Source of the DNA: Sphingobium arseniciresistens
GTDB lineage: Bacteria > Pseudomonadota > Alphaproteobacteria > Sphingomonadales > Sphingomonadaceae
Assembly: GCA_029167225.1 (NCBI GenBank)
Contig: JARFNK010000015.1
Location: forward strand, 86,980 to 150,979
DNA length: 64,000 bases
Direction: 5' to 3'
In this document: positions 19,267-27,904 of the stretch, piece after piece
Layout of the letters: every line of letters begins with the position of its first letter
Numbering within the stretch: the stretch's first letter is position 1
The notes under the pieces: model-generated
The model's database searches: none
What the model was told of the DNA's origin: nothing
The model's input: the letters and a program-made list of their open reading frames with translations, nothing else
Made by a program: the position numbers and the translations under genes

Positions 19267-19952
19267 GGCTGGCCCACCGGGACTTGCCGCGTTGCGGTCG
19301 CCATGCGCTTGCCGGCACGGAAAACGAATCGAGGTGCGATGGAATCCACCACGAATGCACCTTCGCGCATGGCACCATTGATCAGCGTTTCATCTCCCTG
19401 TGCATCGATGGCGTAGACTGCCGGGATGGCGGAATCGGCGGCCCATCGAATGCTTGTCGACATGCCATCATCCGACATGGCCGTTGGTATGAGCTCCTTG
19501 GCGCCGCGAACACGAAAGGTCGCTTGGCTCTCACTTATGACGGTGGGCGGCGCCATATCGATACCGGCATAACGAAAGCGGACGATGAAGGGATTGGTGC
19601 CAAAGCCAGCCCCCGGCACCAGCATGAAGCTGTATCGACGCGCATCGGTCAATACTATGAGATTGGTGTCCTGCGCGCCTTCGACAGGCTTGATGAAAAG
19701 ATGGTCAGCCCGTTTATTAGGCGTCACTTTCCAGCCCTCCCCCTCGCCGATCGCAACATTTTCCACCCGCTCGTCCGCCGCAAACTCGATCGCGACCGTA
19801 TAGCCTTGTTCAAGGCTCAGGCGGACGACCTGGTCAGTATCATAATCGACTGTCTGGATACGAGGATCGCCCGGCGACGCTTGTGGGATGACCTCCGCTA
19901 AAGCCGGAACGGTCAGCGCCAGCGCCGTGAAGCATATAAGAGGCTTGATCAT
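19263..19952 (-). CDS. virB9: VirB9 type IV secretion core protein
   Basis: A 229-residue periplasmic protein with signal peptide MIKPLICFTALALTVPALA. The N-terminal domain has DPRIQTVDYDTDQVVRL, and the C-terminal O-layer domain contains YAGIDMAPPTVIS, MSTSIRWA and FVFRAGKRMATATR. With VirB10 (and normally VirB7) it forms the outer-membrane ring. No virB7-like lipoprotein gene adjoins. ATGA overlaps with virB8 and virB10 show tight coupling. Confidence 0.92.
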   Translation of the reverse strand: MIKPLICFTALALTVPALAEVIPQASPGDPRIQTVDYDTDQVVRLSLEQGYTVAIEFAADERVENVAIGEGEGWKVTPNKRADHLFIKPVEGAQDTNLIVLTDARRYSFMLVPGAGFGTNPFIVRFRYAGIDMAPPTVISESQATFRVRGAKELIPTAMSDDGMSTSIRWAADSAIPAVYAIDAQGDETLINGAMREGAFVVDSIAPRFVFRAGKRMATATRQVPVGQP

Positions 19953-20737
19953 GGCCGGGCCGCCTGTAGCGCCGACGTCTGCGGAAGCGGCGCGGGCTGC
20001 GCCGGAACCTGCATGGACCCGCTGCTCTTCGATACTGGATCAGGCGCCTCCTGATCACGCCTATAGCGCAAGACCTGGAAGCCGAGCGGATTGACCAATC
20101 GGTCCTCCATTGCCATCGGCGCATCGATGAAGCGGTAGCGGATGATCGATACCCAGTCCTGCTTCGAACCTTCGACCTGTCCCTGATCCCTGCGCTCGGT
20201 CTCAAACCGTACCTGAGCGACATTGGCGCCCAGCGGCGAAACGCTCTTGACGCGAACCGCAAGAATAGTGGTTCTGGGCAGGCGTTGGAACGGGCTGGCT
20301 GGATTGGTCGCCGGCATCATCGCCATATAGTCGCTGCGCGCCCGCTCGGCGGACCAGAGACCCACTTTGCGATAGTCGGCCTGGATCGTGACAATGTCGA
20401 AGCCCTCGCGCGCCATCACATATTGGGCGAGCAGCGACTGGGTCAAAGCCCCGTCTGGCGCGAGACGCTGACGGCCATCCCCTTTGAGCAGTTGCACATA
20501 ACCGGTGGTGCGGTCGACCAGCAGCGTGTTGGATTCGACCGTCTTGAGCGGCATCATCAAAAGGATTGCCAGAATGGCAAGGACGGCAACGCCACAGGCA
20601 ATGCCTGCCACGATCCAGGCAATGCGCCGGGATTGGCGCATGCGCGCCTGATCATCGTCCGCCCAAGTGACGGCGCGCGCATAATAGGCTTCACGATCGG
20701 GCGCCACCTTTGCCGCCTTGTTCTTCTTCTCACTCAT
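19949..20737 (-). CDS. virB8: VirB8 type IV secretion protein
   Basis: A 262-residue bitopic protein with a cytoplasmic N-terminus (KVAPDREAYYARAVTWADDDQ), one membrane helix (WIVAGIACGVAVLAILAILL, about residues 46-65) and a periplasmic NTF2-like domain with QSLLAQYVMAREGFDI and LGFQVLRYRRDQE. VirB8 is the assembly factor of the inner-membrane complex. It overlaps its neighbours by 4 bp on each side. Confidence 0.92.
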   Translation of the reverse strand: MSEKKNKAAKVAPDREAYYARAVTWADDDQARMRQSRRIAWIVAGIACGVAVLAILAILLMMPLKTVESNTLLVDRTTGYVQLLKGDGRQRLAPDGALTQSLLAQYVMAREGFDIVTIQADYRKVGLWSAERARSDYMAMMPATNPASPFQRLPRTTILAVRVKSVSPLGANVAQVRFETERRDQGQVEGSKQDWVSIIRYRFIDAPMAMEDRLVNPLGFQVLRYRRDQEAPDPVSKSSGSMQVPAQPAPLPQTSALQAARP

Positions 20738-21981
20738 GTCCGATTGTTCCGCTGGCTTATGCTCTTGGTGTTGCGCTGATTGCCCGTGCGACGGTAGCTC
20801 TGGCCAATAGGCGTCGGGCGAGGCTCACTGCCATTCTGTCCTGACAGTTCTATCCGCCGGCCAGCCTCAGACCCGGCGCCCGCCAGGACGGGGCGAATGG
20901 CCCACTGGTCGCTGGCCGTGATGGAATCTGCGATCAAGGCACCGCGTGAGCGCCCTCCATCCGCAGGGGGAGATGGCGAGCCCATGCGCTGTTCAGTAAT
21001 TTGGCGGGGCTGAGCCAGGCTTGATGTCTGCCAGCGGCTGCTGATCTGTGATCCAATGGCCAGGCCACGCTCAAGGAAGCGGAAACCGGCGCCGATCTTG
21101 AACGAGACCGCAAGTGCCACCAGCAGTGCGATAAGGAAGATCAGCGTCGTCGCCAATATCTCTCCGGGCGCCATGACCGGCAAAGCACCGGCCGCCATGA
21201 CTGTCACCAGATTTTCAAGCTGGGATTCGATGATCGATATCTCGATGCCAAGCAGAACGGCGGTGGAGATGCTGGCAACTGCAGTTCCCACCAGCCCGCG
21301 CACCCAGCCTTCGAACATGCCGCGCGTCGTATCGAACAACAGGCAGGCAAAGAAGAGCGGACCAAGCGCCAACAGCAAGCCGGCGATCAGTCGCACCGAG
21401 ATCAGCACAGCCAGGCCCGATACCAATAGCAATATGCCTGCTGCGCTGAGCAATGGATTGCCCGCAAGCGAGAAGGCCATGGGCGCCGCAACGGTGGCAG
21501 CTGAGCCGGCCGCAGATGCAGCCTGCGCTGGCTGAACATTTTGAGGCGCGGCGTTGGGCGACGGACGCACGATTTCGGCGACCAGTTGATAGCTGCCCTG
21601 CAGCCGCGCGGGAAAGCTCCGTCCACTGCCACCACCTGCACCGGGAAGCACGGTCAGCAGGTCACGGGGCGCGTCGACGGTCAGGTTGTAGACGACCGAG
21701 CGATAGGCCGACCATTGGGTGGCGAAGGCGAGCACCAGGCCGATCTTTGCCGCCAGTAATATACCATCACGGATCTGCAGTTGGTCGCCTAGCAGCAGAC
21801 GATAACCCTGAATGGCGATCAGGATGGTCAGGAGGCCGCCGAGAGCAAGAATGACGGGCGAATTGGCAGCCGCGAGCGCCGCATAGCCGCCTTCGCCCAG
21901 AAGCGAGGCCTGGCAATCGACATAGCGGGTGAGCGCCATGGCATAGCCCTGGGTCGCATCGAAGGGCGCACAGCCTTCCAT
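20734..21981 (-). CDS. virB6: VirB6/TrbL family type IV secretion membrane protein
   Basis: A 415-residue polytopic inner-membrane protein. Hydrophobic segments include VILALGGLLTILIAIQGY, the central LLLVSGLAVLISVRLIAGLL and TLIFLIALLVALAVSF. The core LALGPLFFACLLFDTTRGMFEGW matches the TrbL/VirB6 domain, which forms the inner part of the DNA path. The hydrophilic tail after residue 300 is low complexity. Its ATG overlaps the virB4 stop (TGATG). Confidence 0.9.
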   Translation of the reverse strand: MEGCAPFDATQGYAMALTRYVDCQASLLGEGGYAALAAANSPVILALGGLLTILIAIQGYRLLLGDQLQIRDGILLAAKIGLVLAFATQWSAYRSVVYNLTVDAPRDLLTVLPGAGGGSGRSFPARLQGSYQLVAEIVRPSPNAAPQNVQPAQAASAAGSAATVAAPMAFSLAGNPLLSAAGILLLVSGLAVLISVRLIAGLLLALGPLFFACLLFDTTRGMFEGWVRGLVGTAVASISTAVLLGIEISIIESQLENLVTVMAAGALPVMAPGEILATTLIFLIALLVALAVSFKIGAGFRFLERGLAIGSQISSRWQTSSLAQPRQITEQRMGSPSPPADGGRSRGALIADSITASDQWAIRPVLAGAGSEAGRRIELSGQNGSEPRPTPIGQSYRRTGNQRNTKSISQRNNRT

Positions 21982-24416
21982 CAGGCAACCTTGAGCAGCA
22001 CAGGGAGCCAGGCATCGGGATCGTCGCCAACCTGCGCCCGAATGTCGTCGAGCAGGCGCACCGTTCGCTCCCGACCCGACAGGATGGTCAGGATGTCGGC
22101 TTCACCGCTCAGATTGAGGCGCGCGACGACGCTGTCATTGCCATGCTTGATGAGGAAGCAGTGCGCGCTGTCGGGAAGGCTGCGGATCAGGTCATATTCA
22201 TGGGCGGTAAGGCCGAAGCCGTCACAATAATCTTCGCGCCGCGCCTTGGCATTGGCCATGAAGATCTGAGTTGCGGCCTGTTCGACGATGGCACTCGCAA
22301 TCTTGCTGGAAAGCGCATCCTCTGCGCTCTGGGTGGCGAAGCCGACCAGCCCGTTGCGCTTGCGGATCGTCTTCTCCCAATCCTTGATCTTGTGGACGAA
22401 GATATCATCGTCCAGCGCTTTCCACCCTTCATCGATAACGATGATGGCCGGGGTTCCATCGAGCCGTTCCTCCACCCGATGGAAGAGATACATCATGGCC
22501 GGTGTGCGCAAGGTCGGCGTATCCAGGATACGGGTCATATCGAAGCCGATGGTCGGGGCTTCGATATCGATTTTGTCTTCGGCATGGTCGAACAGCCAGG
22601 CATGCTCGCCTTCGCCCCACCAGGGGCGCAGCCGCGACCAGAGATCGTTGGCATGCGGACGCTCACTGCCCCGGAAGAGCTGGGCGACATAGCGCAGGCG
22701 GCGATGGGATTTGGGAACGCCATAGCTTGCGTCCACCGCCTCCTGAATGTGGAGCAGTTCCTGCGGCGTCAATGGTTCCCCCGGCAGCGCGACCAGTCGG
22801 CCAAGCCAATCACTGAGGAAGCGACGGTTCTCGGGCGTATCGTCAATCTGAAGCGGATTGAGCGCGGCGGACATGCCGGGGCGCAAAATGTCATAGACGC
22901 CGCCGATTGCACGGATGAAGAGTTCAGCTCCGCGATCCTTGTCGAAGAAGACGATACGTGGCGCAAACTTGCGGGCCTGAGCCAGCAGGAAATTGAGGAC
23001 GACCGTCTTACCCGAGCCCGAAGGACCGATGATGGTGAAGTTCCCCAAATCGCCCTGATGGAAGTTGAAATGATAGGGCCCGGCAGCGGTCGATTCCAGG
23101 ATCGTGACCGCATCGCCCCAATGATTGCCCGTCGCTTTGCCACTCGGGAAATTATGATAGCTCGCCAGGCTTGCGAAGTTGCGTGATGAAATGAGCGCGC
23201 GCCTGGCGATATAGGGGAAGTTGCCGGGGAATTGCGCCCACCAGGCCGCTTCCAGGCCAATCTCCTCGCGCACCGCAATCAAGCCGAGATCGGTCAGCGC
23301 GGACTGGACCTCGGCCATCTGCGCATCGACAAGATCGATATCGCTGCCACGCACTGATATGGTGAGATGATGTTCCCCAAAGGCCGAACGTCCGGCCGCC
23401 AGATCATCCTTGGCATTGCCGAGTTCGCCGCGCAGGCTGAGCGCCTCATCGTCCGAAGCACGCATGCGCCGCAGCGCCAGGTTCATCCGGCCGAGGCCTG
23501 CTTGCCGATCAACGAAGCCGAAGCTCTGACTCACCACCATCTCAACGGGGATGCGCAGCAGATCATCCAGCATACCCGGCGTGGTTTGCCCCGGATAATC
23601 CTTTATCGAAAGCATCGCCTGGAATTCGCGTGGCAAAGCGCCCGCCGCGCCAAGCTCGACCATATCCTGGCCAAAGCTGATCCGACGGTAGGGCAGATAC
23701 TCTCCGATATCACCTTCTGGTAGGCGAACGGGCCGCATCTCACCATTGAGGATCATCGAGAGAAATTCGAGTGGCTCGGAATATAGGCCTTGCTCGGTCT
23801 CATAAGTGCTGAGCACGCGCGGGCGATAATGGCCGAGTACGGCTATGATCTGCTCCGTCGCCGTGTCGAGGGCGCGCTTGTCAGCGGAGCGATCGGCGGC
23901 CGAAGAATTGCCTCCGGTCAGTCTGCGCGACAGGCGGTCGACGATGCCGCTACGCCCTTGGAGAGGGCGGCGCACGACGGTGAGGAACAGATCGTTGACA
24001 TAGAGATGCCGAGCCCCAAGGCGCGCGCGCCAGGTCTCGTCCAGTCTAGCACTGAAGCTATCGGGATATTCCGCTTCGAGCGCGGTATCGATCCGCCTGC
24101 GAACGATATGATGATAGATTGCGAAGCGCGAAGACCCGATCGCCTGGAGCATCGCGTCGCGCAGGCCTTTGCGATAGTTGAGTTCGTCAGTGTCGGCCGT
24201 TTCGAACAGGAAGCCGCCCAGGTGAATGACCTGCATCATCAGGCCATCACGGGTCAGCAGCGTATGGTCGTCGATCTGTGCGGCATAAGGCAGCCGGCTG
24301 CCCACCGATCGCTCACGCTTTGCCACTTTCTCCGTCGCGCTCAGGGATGATAGGAATTGCAACGCCACAGCCGATAGTTGGGAATGCGGGGGCAGCGGGC
24401 GACCTTCACCAGCCAC
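21981..24416 (-). CDS. virB4: VirB4 type IV secretion ATPase
   Basis: A protein of up to 811 residues, the largest conserved ATPase of the system. Walker A IIGPSGSGKTVVLNF lies about residue 463 and Walker B PAIIVIDEGWKALDD about residue 650; the CagE/TrbE/VirB4 N-terminal domain precedes them. The start is uncertain: the GTG at 24416 overlaps virB3 by 76 bp. Rarer start codons near the virB3 stop (before SATEKVAKRERSVGSRLPYA) would begin where family members usually do. Confidence 0.94.
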   Translation of the reverse strand: MAGEGRPLPPHSQLSAVALQFLSSLSATEKVAKRERSVGSRLPYAAQIDDHTLLTRDGLMMQVIHLGGFLFETADTDELNYRKGLRDAMLQAIGSSRFAIYHHIVRRRIDTALEAEYPDSFSARLDETWRARLGARHLYVNDLFLTVVRRPLQGRSGIVDRLSRRLTGGNSSAADRSADKRALDTATEQIIAVLGHYRPRVLSTYETEQGLYSEPLEFLSMILNGEMRPVRLPEGDIGEYLPYRRISFGQDMVELGAAGALPREFQAMLSIKDYPGQTTPGMLDDLLRIPVEMVVSQSFGFVDRQAGLGRMNLALRRMRASDDEALSLRGELGNAKDDLAAGRSAFGEHHLTISVRGSDIDLVDAQMAEVQSALTDLGLIAVREEIGLEAAWWAQFPGNFPYIARRALISSRNFASLASYHNFPSGKATGNHWGDAVTILESTAAGPYHFNFHQGDLGNFTIIGPSGSGKTVVLNFLLAQARKFAPRIVFFDKDRGAELFIRAIGGVYDILRPGMSAALNPLQIDDTPENRRFLSDWLGRLVALPGEPLTPQELLHIQEAVDASYGVPKSHRRLRYVAQLFRGSERPHANDLWSRLRPWWGEGEHAWLFDHAEDKIDIEAPTIGFDMTRILDTPTLRTPAMMYLFHRVEERLDGTPAIIVIDEGWKALDDDIFVHKIKDWEKTIRKRNGLVGFATQSAEDALSSKIASAIVEQAATQIFMANAKARREDYCDGFGLTAHEYDLIRSLPDSAHCFLIKHGNDSVVARLNLSGEADILTILSGRERTVRLLDDIRAQVGDDPDAWLPVLLKVA

Positions 24417-24625
24417 AGGTCGAAGATGTTGGCGTCGCGCAGGCAGGCGAGATAGCCGATCGCATGGACCGCTAGCGCCGCGAGTAGCACCCAGACCGAC
24501 TTTATGATCAGGAATAGCTCTGTTGTGACGATCGCGTTGATAACGAAGAAACTGTAGGTGACACCGGCGAACATTTGCGGCCGCGCAAGCGCGACGAACA
24601 GCGTATCGCGATCAAGTCCGACCAT
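24341..24625 (-). CDS. virB3: VirB3 type IV secretion protein
   Basis: A 94-residue membrane protein starting MVGLDRDTLFVALARPQMF, the standard VirB3 opening, followed by two hydrophobic segments (FVINAIVTTELFLII and VWVLLAALAVHAIGYLA) and DANIFDLWL. VirB3 works with VirB4 in pilus biogenesis. I chose the ATG at 24625, just after the virB2 stop, rather than a longer frame running back into virB2. Confidence 0.92.
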   Translation of the reverse strand: MVGLDRDTLFVALARPQMFAGVTYSFFVINAIVTTELFLIIKSVWVLLAALAVHAIGYLACLRDANIFDLWLVKVARCPRIPNYRLWRCNSYHP

Positions 24626-24629
24626 CGCT

Positions 24630-24968
24630 TCAGTAGCCAGCGGACGCAGAGGACTGGATGCCACCCACGATGCTGGCGGCACCGAAGAGGATGAAGCAGC
24701 CCAGGATCACGACCGCACCATAGCGCCAGTTCATCCGGCCGGTCAGCATCATGAAGCCCACGGCTGCCACAGCGATCACTGCGGCGACGGTTGCCACCGT
24801 GCCGAGCAAAGTGCCTTGTAACCACTGCAGGGCACCGATGATTGGGTCGGAACCTTCTGGGTCATCGAATCCGCTCCGAGCCCTCGCATTACTAAAACTC
24901 GTAAAAATAGAAAATAATGATAATCGATTTATCATCTTCTTTATCGTGTAAAAATTAATCATTTTCAT
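24630..24968 (-). CDS. virB2: VirB2/TrbC family pilin, first copy
   Basis: A 112-residue prepilin with a signal-like N-terminus and two hydrophobic helices (TLLGTVATVAAVIAVAAVGFMML and YGAVVILGCFILFGAAS), the usual VirB2 topology. It heads the virB3-B11 run. The N-terminal 30 residues (MKMINFYTIKKMINRL and on) are encoded by very AT-rich DNA like the upstream putative immunity gene, whereas the mature pilin is GC-rich. The ATG at 24968 follows that gene's stop by one base. Internal ATGs at 24962 and 24935 are alternatives. Confidence 0.88.
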   Translation of the reverse strand: MKMINFYTIKKMINRLSLFSIFTSFSNARARSGFDDPEGSDPIIGALQWLQGTLLGTVATVAAVIAVAAVGFMMLTGRMNWRYGAVVILGCFILFGAASIVGGIQSSASAGY

Positions 24969-24969
24969 T

Positions 24970-25233
24970 TCATTCTGAAATTTTAATAATATCAATTATA
25001 GCGTTCGCTGTATCAATTGCACGATTTTCGTCAAAATAACTCAGTCCCATATTTTCTTTAGATGCCCACTTAAGATATGAGAAAATTTCATCGTATCCTG
25101 AACCATTATTTATCATGCTACATAATTGTCGTGCATAACCGTTGTATTCATCGTCATCATCAGAAATTTTTTCAAGACCAATAGGATTCCATTTTTCCCA
25201 AAGTATTTTTACAATATCACTATAATTTATCAT
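24970..25233 (-). CDS. putative Rhs-associated immunity protein
   Basis: An 87-residue acidic protein (SDDDDEYNGYARQLCS, DENRAIDTANAIIDI) in strikingly AT-rich DNA. It begins 1 bp after the stop of the Rhs toxin gene, the classic position for the cognate immunity protein of a polymorphic toxin. The pattern WEKWNPIGLEKI...DEYNGYARQL loosely recalls the DUF1871 group, seen among small immunity-like proteins; that resemblance is from memory. Without its partner shown experimentally, the role is inferred from position. Confidence 0.7.
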   Translation of the reverse strand: MINYSDIVKILWEKWNPIGLEKISDDDDEYNGYARQLCSMINNGSGYDEIFSYLKWASKENMGLSYFDENRAIDTANAIIDIIKISE

Positions 25234-25234
25234 A

Positions 25235-27904
25235 TTATTTTCCTGGCCTTACCGTTACCACTCGCCCGGTAGCGCTATCGACTACAACAGTGAGATTATT
25301 TGCAGAGCTATGAAAGGCGGTCGTTCCCGGGGTGTTTCCAGGGCTAGGTGTCCCATAGGCGATCGTATCTTGAACCGCTGTTGGAGGGACGCCCCGTCCT
25401 TGCATTCTATCAAATGCGTGCCCTGTAAATTCTCTCCCATCAATTTCACCGGGCTCGTTGGTGCCCGGCTTAATCTCAATTGGACCGCTTTTCCTCCCGA
25501 CAGGCTCCGTCGAGCGCGCGTCTCTGGCTGGCGGCGCGACTGACTTTTTTTCATTGGGCCCTTGAGGGCCTCCGCTATCATTCTTCGAAGGCTTTCCGTT
25601 AGAATTTGACGCTTCGCCTTGCCCATCATCACCTTTATTGCTCATTATGGAAGCAATGGCGGTCTGTGCAGCGGCATATACGCGCATTGCTAATGTATCC
25701 AAAAATCCTTCAGATCGACAGGTCTCCGTCCCATTTCCATTATCTGTGCATGTGAACATCCCGGTTGGATCACTGCGGCTGAAGGGATCGTTTGCGACAT
25801 ATGCATATAAGTTTATTTGATCCCCATACCCGATGGGATCGGTTTGCATGAACCGGCCAAGGGTTGGCGAGTACATCCGAGCCTTGTAATAATATAGACC
25901 GAGATCGGGCATCCATGCCTGCCCAGTATAAAGGAATCTCGCACCATTGGCACCTGTCAATGCGGCGCCATCGCTCGCCTGAGGAATCCCATAATCGTCG
26001 AACCGGAAAGTCCGCGCTAGATACCCGGCGTAATCGAGTATCGCCGAGATCGACCCTTGCTGGTCAGCATGCAGGAGGCGGCGGCTGGAGTTCTGAACGG
26101 GCGCACCTTCATACCAGGCAAGTGGATCGTCAATTCCTTCGCTTGCCCCATGAGCATATCGGCGCAGCAATGCACCATTCGTGTCATATTCGGCGACCAT
26201 CGCGTCGCTGTCGATGAGATAACGGGTGGTGCCGGTCACAGTCCCCGCCGTCTCGAACAGTCGCCCACTCGGATCGTAGCGCAAGGTCGCCTGGAGCGCG
26301 CCAGTATATGCCAGTGCAGCGCAATCGCTGTTGGCCTGGCTGCGCTTCTCTATGAGCCGGTTCTCAACATCGTATTTATAGACGAAACTGCCGTCAGCAG
26401 TGAGATTGCCATTAGCGTCATGACAGAAGGCAACGCCAGCCACCGTCACATATTGGTTCAGACCATTGGCCATATAATAGCGGGTGACGTCAGCATCCGC
26501 GCCATAGACATAGCTGTCGTTGGAGCGCGTTCGCGACGCAATCTGCGAAGCCGGGCTATAGCTCAGGCCGATCGTGAGATCGGCATTCGTACCGGCCGCA
26601 TCGATCGTCACACTCGATAGGCGCGACAGATTGTCGAACCCATAGCTCTGACTACTGACGCCGGTCGATTGCCCGGTCCGCTCGCCCTTCGCATTGTAGG
26701 AGATGGAGGCCAGGGTAACAGCACCATTTTCCTTCACCGCACTGGAGCGATCCAGCCCGTCATATTCATAGCTGACATAATTGCCATCCGGATGGGTGAC
26801 GCGTGTGCGATTGCCGTCCGCATCCCATTGATAGCCCAGCGTCCATGCGCCGCCGCTCATATTGTTCGAGGATGATGCCGGACGCCCGGCATTGTCGAAG
26901 CTGGAGGTTAGCCCGAGCCCGCTGGTCGATCCAAAGCGGGCGTAAAGCTGGAGGCCGCGCAGGTCGTAGCCATAATAGACGTCAGCACTGGTCCCGCCGG
27001 GAATGTCCTTCACCGTCATCCGGTCGAGGGCATCATAGGAATAGCCAATGACCTGACCGTCCCGCTTGCGCAGGCTCGTGCGATTATCATTGGCATCATA
27101 GCCATATTCTTCATAATCGGCCATGTTGGCGACGCCCGCCGTCGTCTTTGATGGGAAGTACCAGCGGGTCATCCGGTCAAGACCGTCATAGGCATATTGC
27201 GCCAAGGCGCCGTTCGCGTCGGTCACCGTGGCAATCTGGCCGTTCGGCGTGAAGCTGTAAGTCACATAGTCCTGCTGCAACGCCGTCCCATAGGCCTTCT
27301 GAACCTTCTGAACCTTGCCGCCGGAATAAAAGGTGCGGGTGATACGATCCGGCCCGAAACTGCCCTGCGTACCGAGGGCGCAAGCGTCAGATGGCAATGC
27401 GGAGAAGGCTGCGCTGTTCATGCGAACCGCCACACAATTCACCGTATTGTCGCCATTATAATTGGTCTGGGTCACCAACTGCGGCGCACCCGCTACAACC
27501 ACGCTCTCCTTGGTCTTTCGACCTGACAGATCATATTCGAACACCACCGAACGGAAGATCGTGAAGCCGGCCCAGTTCTGCGGAAGCACGGATTCTGATT
27601 GCCAATTTGCGAGTTCACCATAATCGGTCTGCGTCAGCCTGCCATTGGCATCGTAGCTGTTTCGAACTGCGCCATATTTGATCGAGCCCGCGCCATCGGG
27701 ATCCGGACTGATCGTCCCGACCAGGTTGCGGGCCAGATCATAGCGATAGCCGGTGGTGAATGAAGAGGCACTGGCCTGTGCCTGAGCGTCACCGGAATGA
27801 ACGGCGGTGCCGCCAGCGGCCAGGCCCAGCCAGGCCACGCCGTGGAGAATGCGCTTGCGCATGCCAAAGCGCGCGGAGGTTCGCGAGTTGCTGATGTTGA
27901 TCAC
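25235..27904 (-). CDS. RHS repeat-associated core protein with DUF4258-like toxin tip
   Basis: An 889-residue protein starting at a GTG that overlaps the upstream stop (GTGA). It has a signal-like segment, a long YD-repeat region (many motifs such as YDALDRMT and YDANGRLTQTDYG), and the RHS core ending LYYYKARMYSPTLGRF, then DPIGYGDQINLYAYV and NDPFSRSDPTG at about residue 700. A low-complexity linker follows, then a C-terminal domain of about 70 residues (REFTGHAFDRMQGRGVPP, GRVVTVRPGK) that resembles DUF4258 RNase-like tips of polymorphic toxins. The 3' neighbour is the probable immunity gene. Confidence 0.88.
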   Translation of the reverse strand: MINISNSRTSARFGMRKRILHGVAWLGLAAGGTAVHSGDAQAQASASSFTTGYRYDLARNLVGTISPDPDGAGSIKYGAVRNSYDANGRLTQTDYGELANWQSESVLPQNWAGFTIFRSVVFEYDLSGRKTKESVVVAGAPQLVTQTNYNGDNTVNCVAVRMNSAAFSALPSDACALGTQGSFGPDRITRTFYSGGKVQKVQKAYGTALQQDYVTYSFTPNGQIATVTDANGALAQYAYDGLDRMTRWYFPSKTTAGVANMADYEEYGYDANDNRTSLRKRDGQVIGYSYDALDRMTVKDIPGGTSADVYYGYDLRGLQLYARFGSTSGLGLTSSFDNAGRPASSSNNMSGGAWTLGYQWDADGNRTRVTHPDGNYVSYEYDGLDRSSAVKENGAVTLASISYNAKGERTGQSTGVSSQSYGFDNLSRLSSVTIDAAGTNADLTIGLSYSPASQIASRTRSNDSYVYGADADVTRYYMANGLNQYVTVAGVAFCHDANGNLTADGSFVYKYDVENRLIEKRSQANSDCAALAYTGALQATLRYDPSGRLFETAGTVTGTTRYLIDSDAMVAEYDTNGALLRRYAHGASEGIDDPLAWYEGAPVQNSSRRLLHADQQGSISAILDYAGYLARTFRFDDYGIPQASDGAALTGANGARFLYTGQAWMPDLGLYYYKARMYSPTLGRFMQTDPIGYGDQINLYAYVANDPFSRSDPTGMFTCTDNGNGTETCRSEGFLDTLAMRVYAAAQTAIASIMSNKGDDGQGEASNSNGKPSKNDSGGPQGPNEKKSVAPPARDARSTEPVGRKSGPIEIKPGTNEPGEIDGREFTGHAFDRMQGRGVPPTAVQDTIAYGTPSPGNTPGTTAFHSSANNLTVVVDSATGRVVTVRPGK

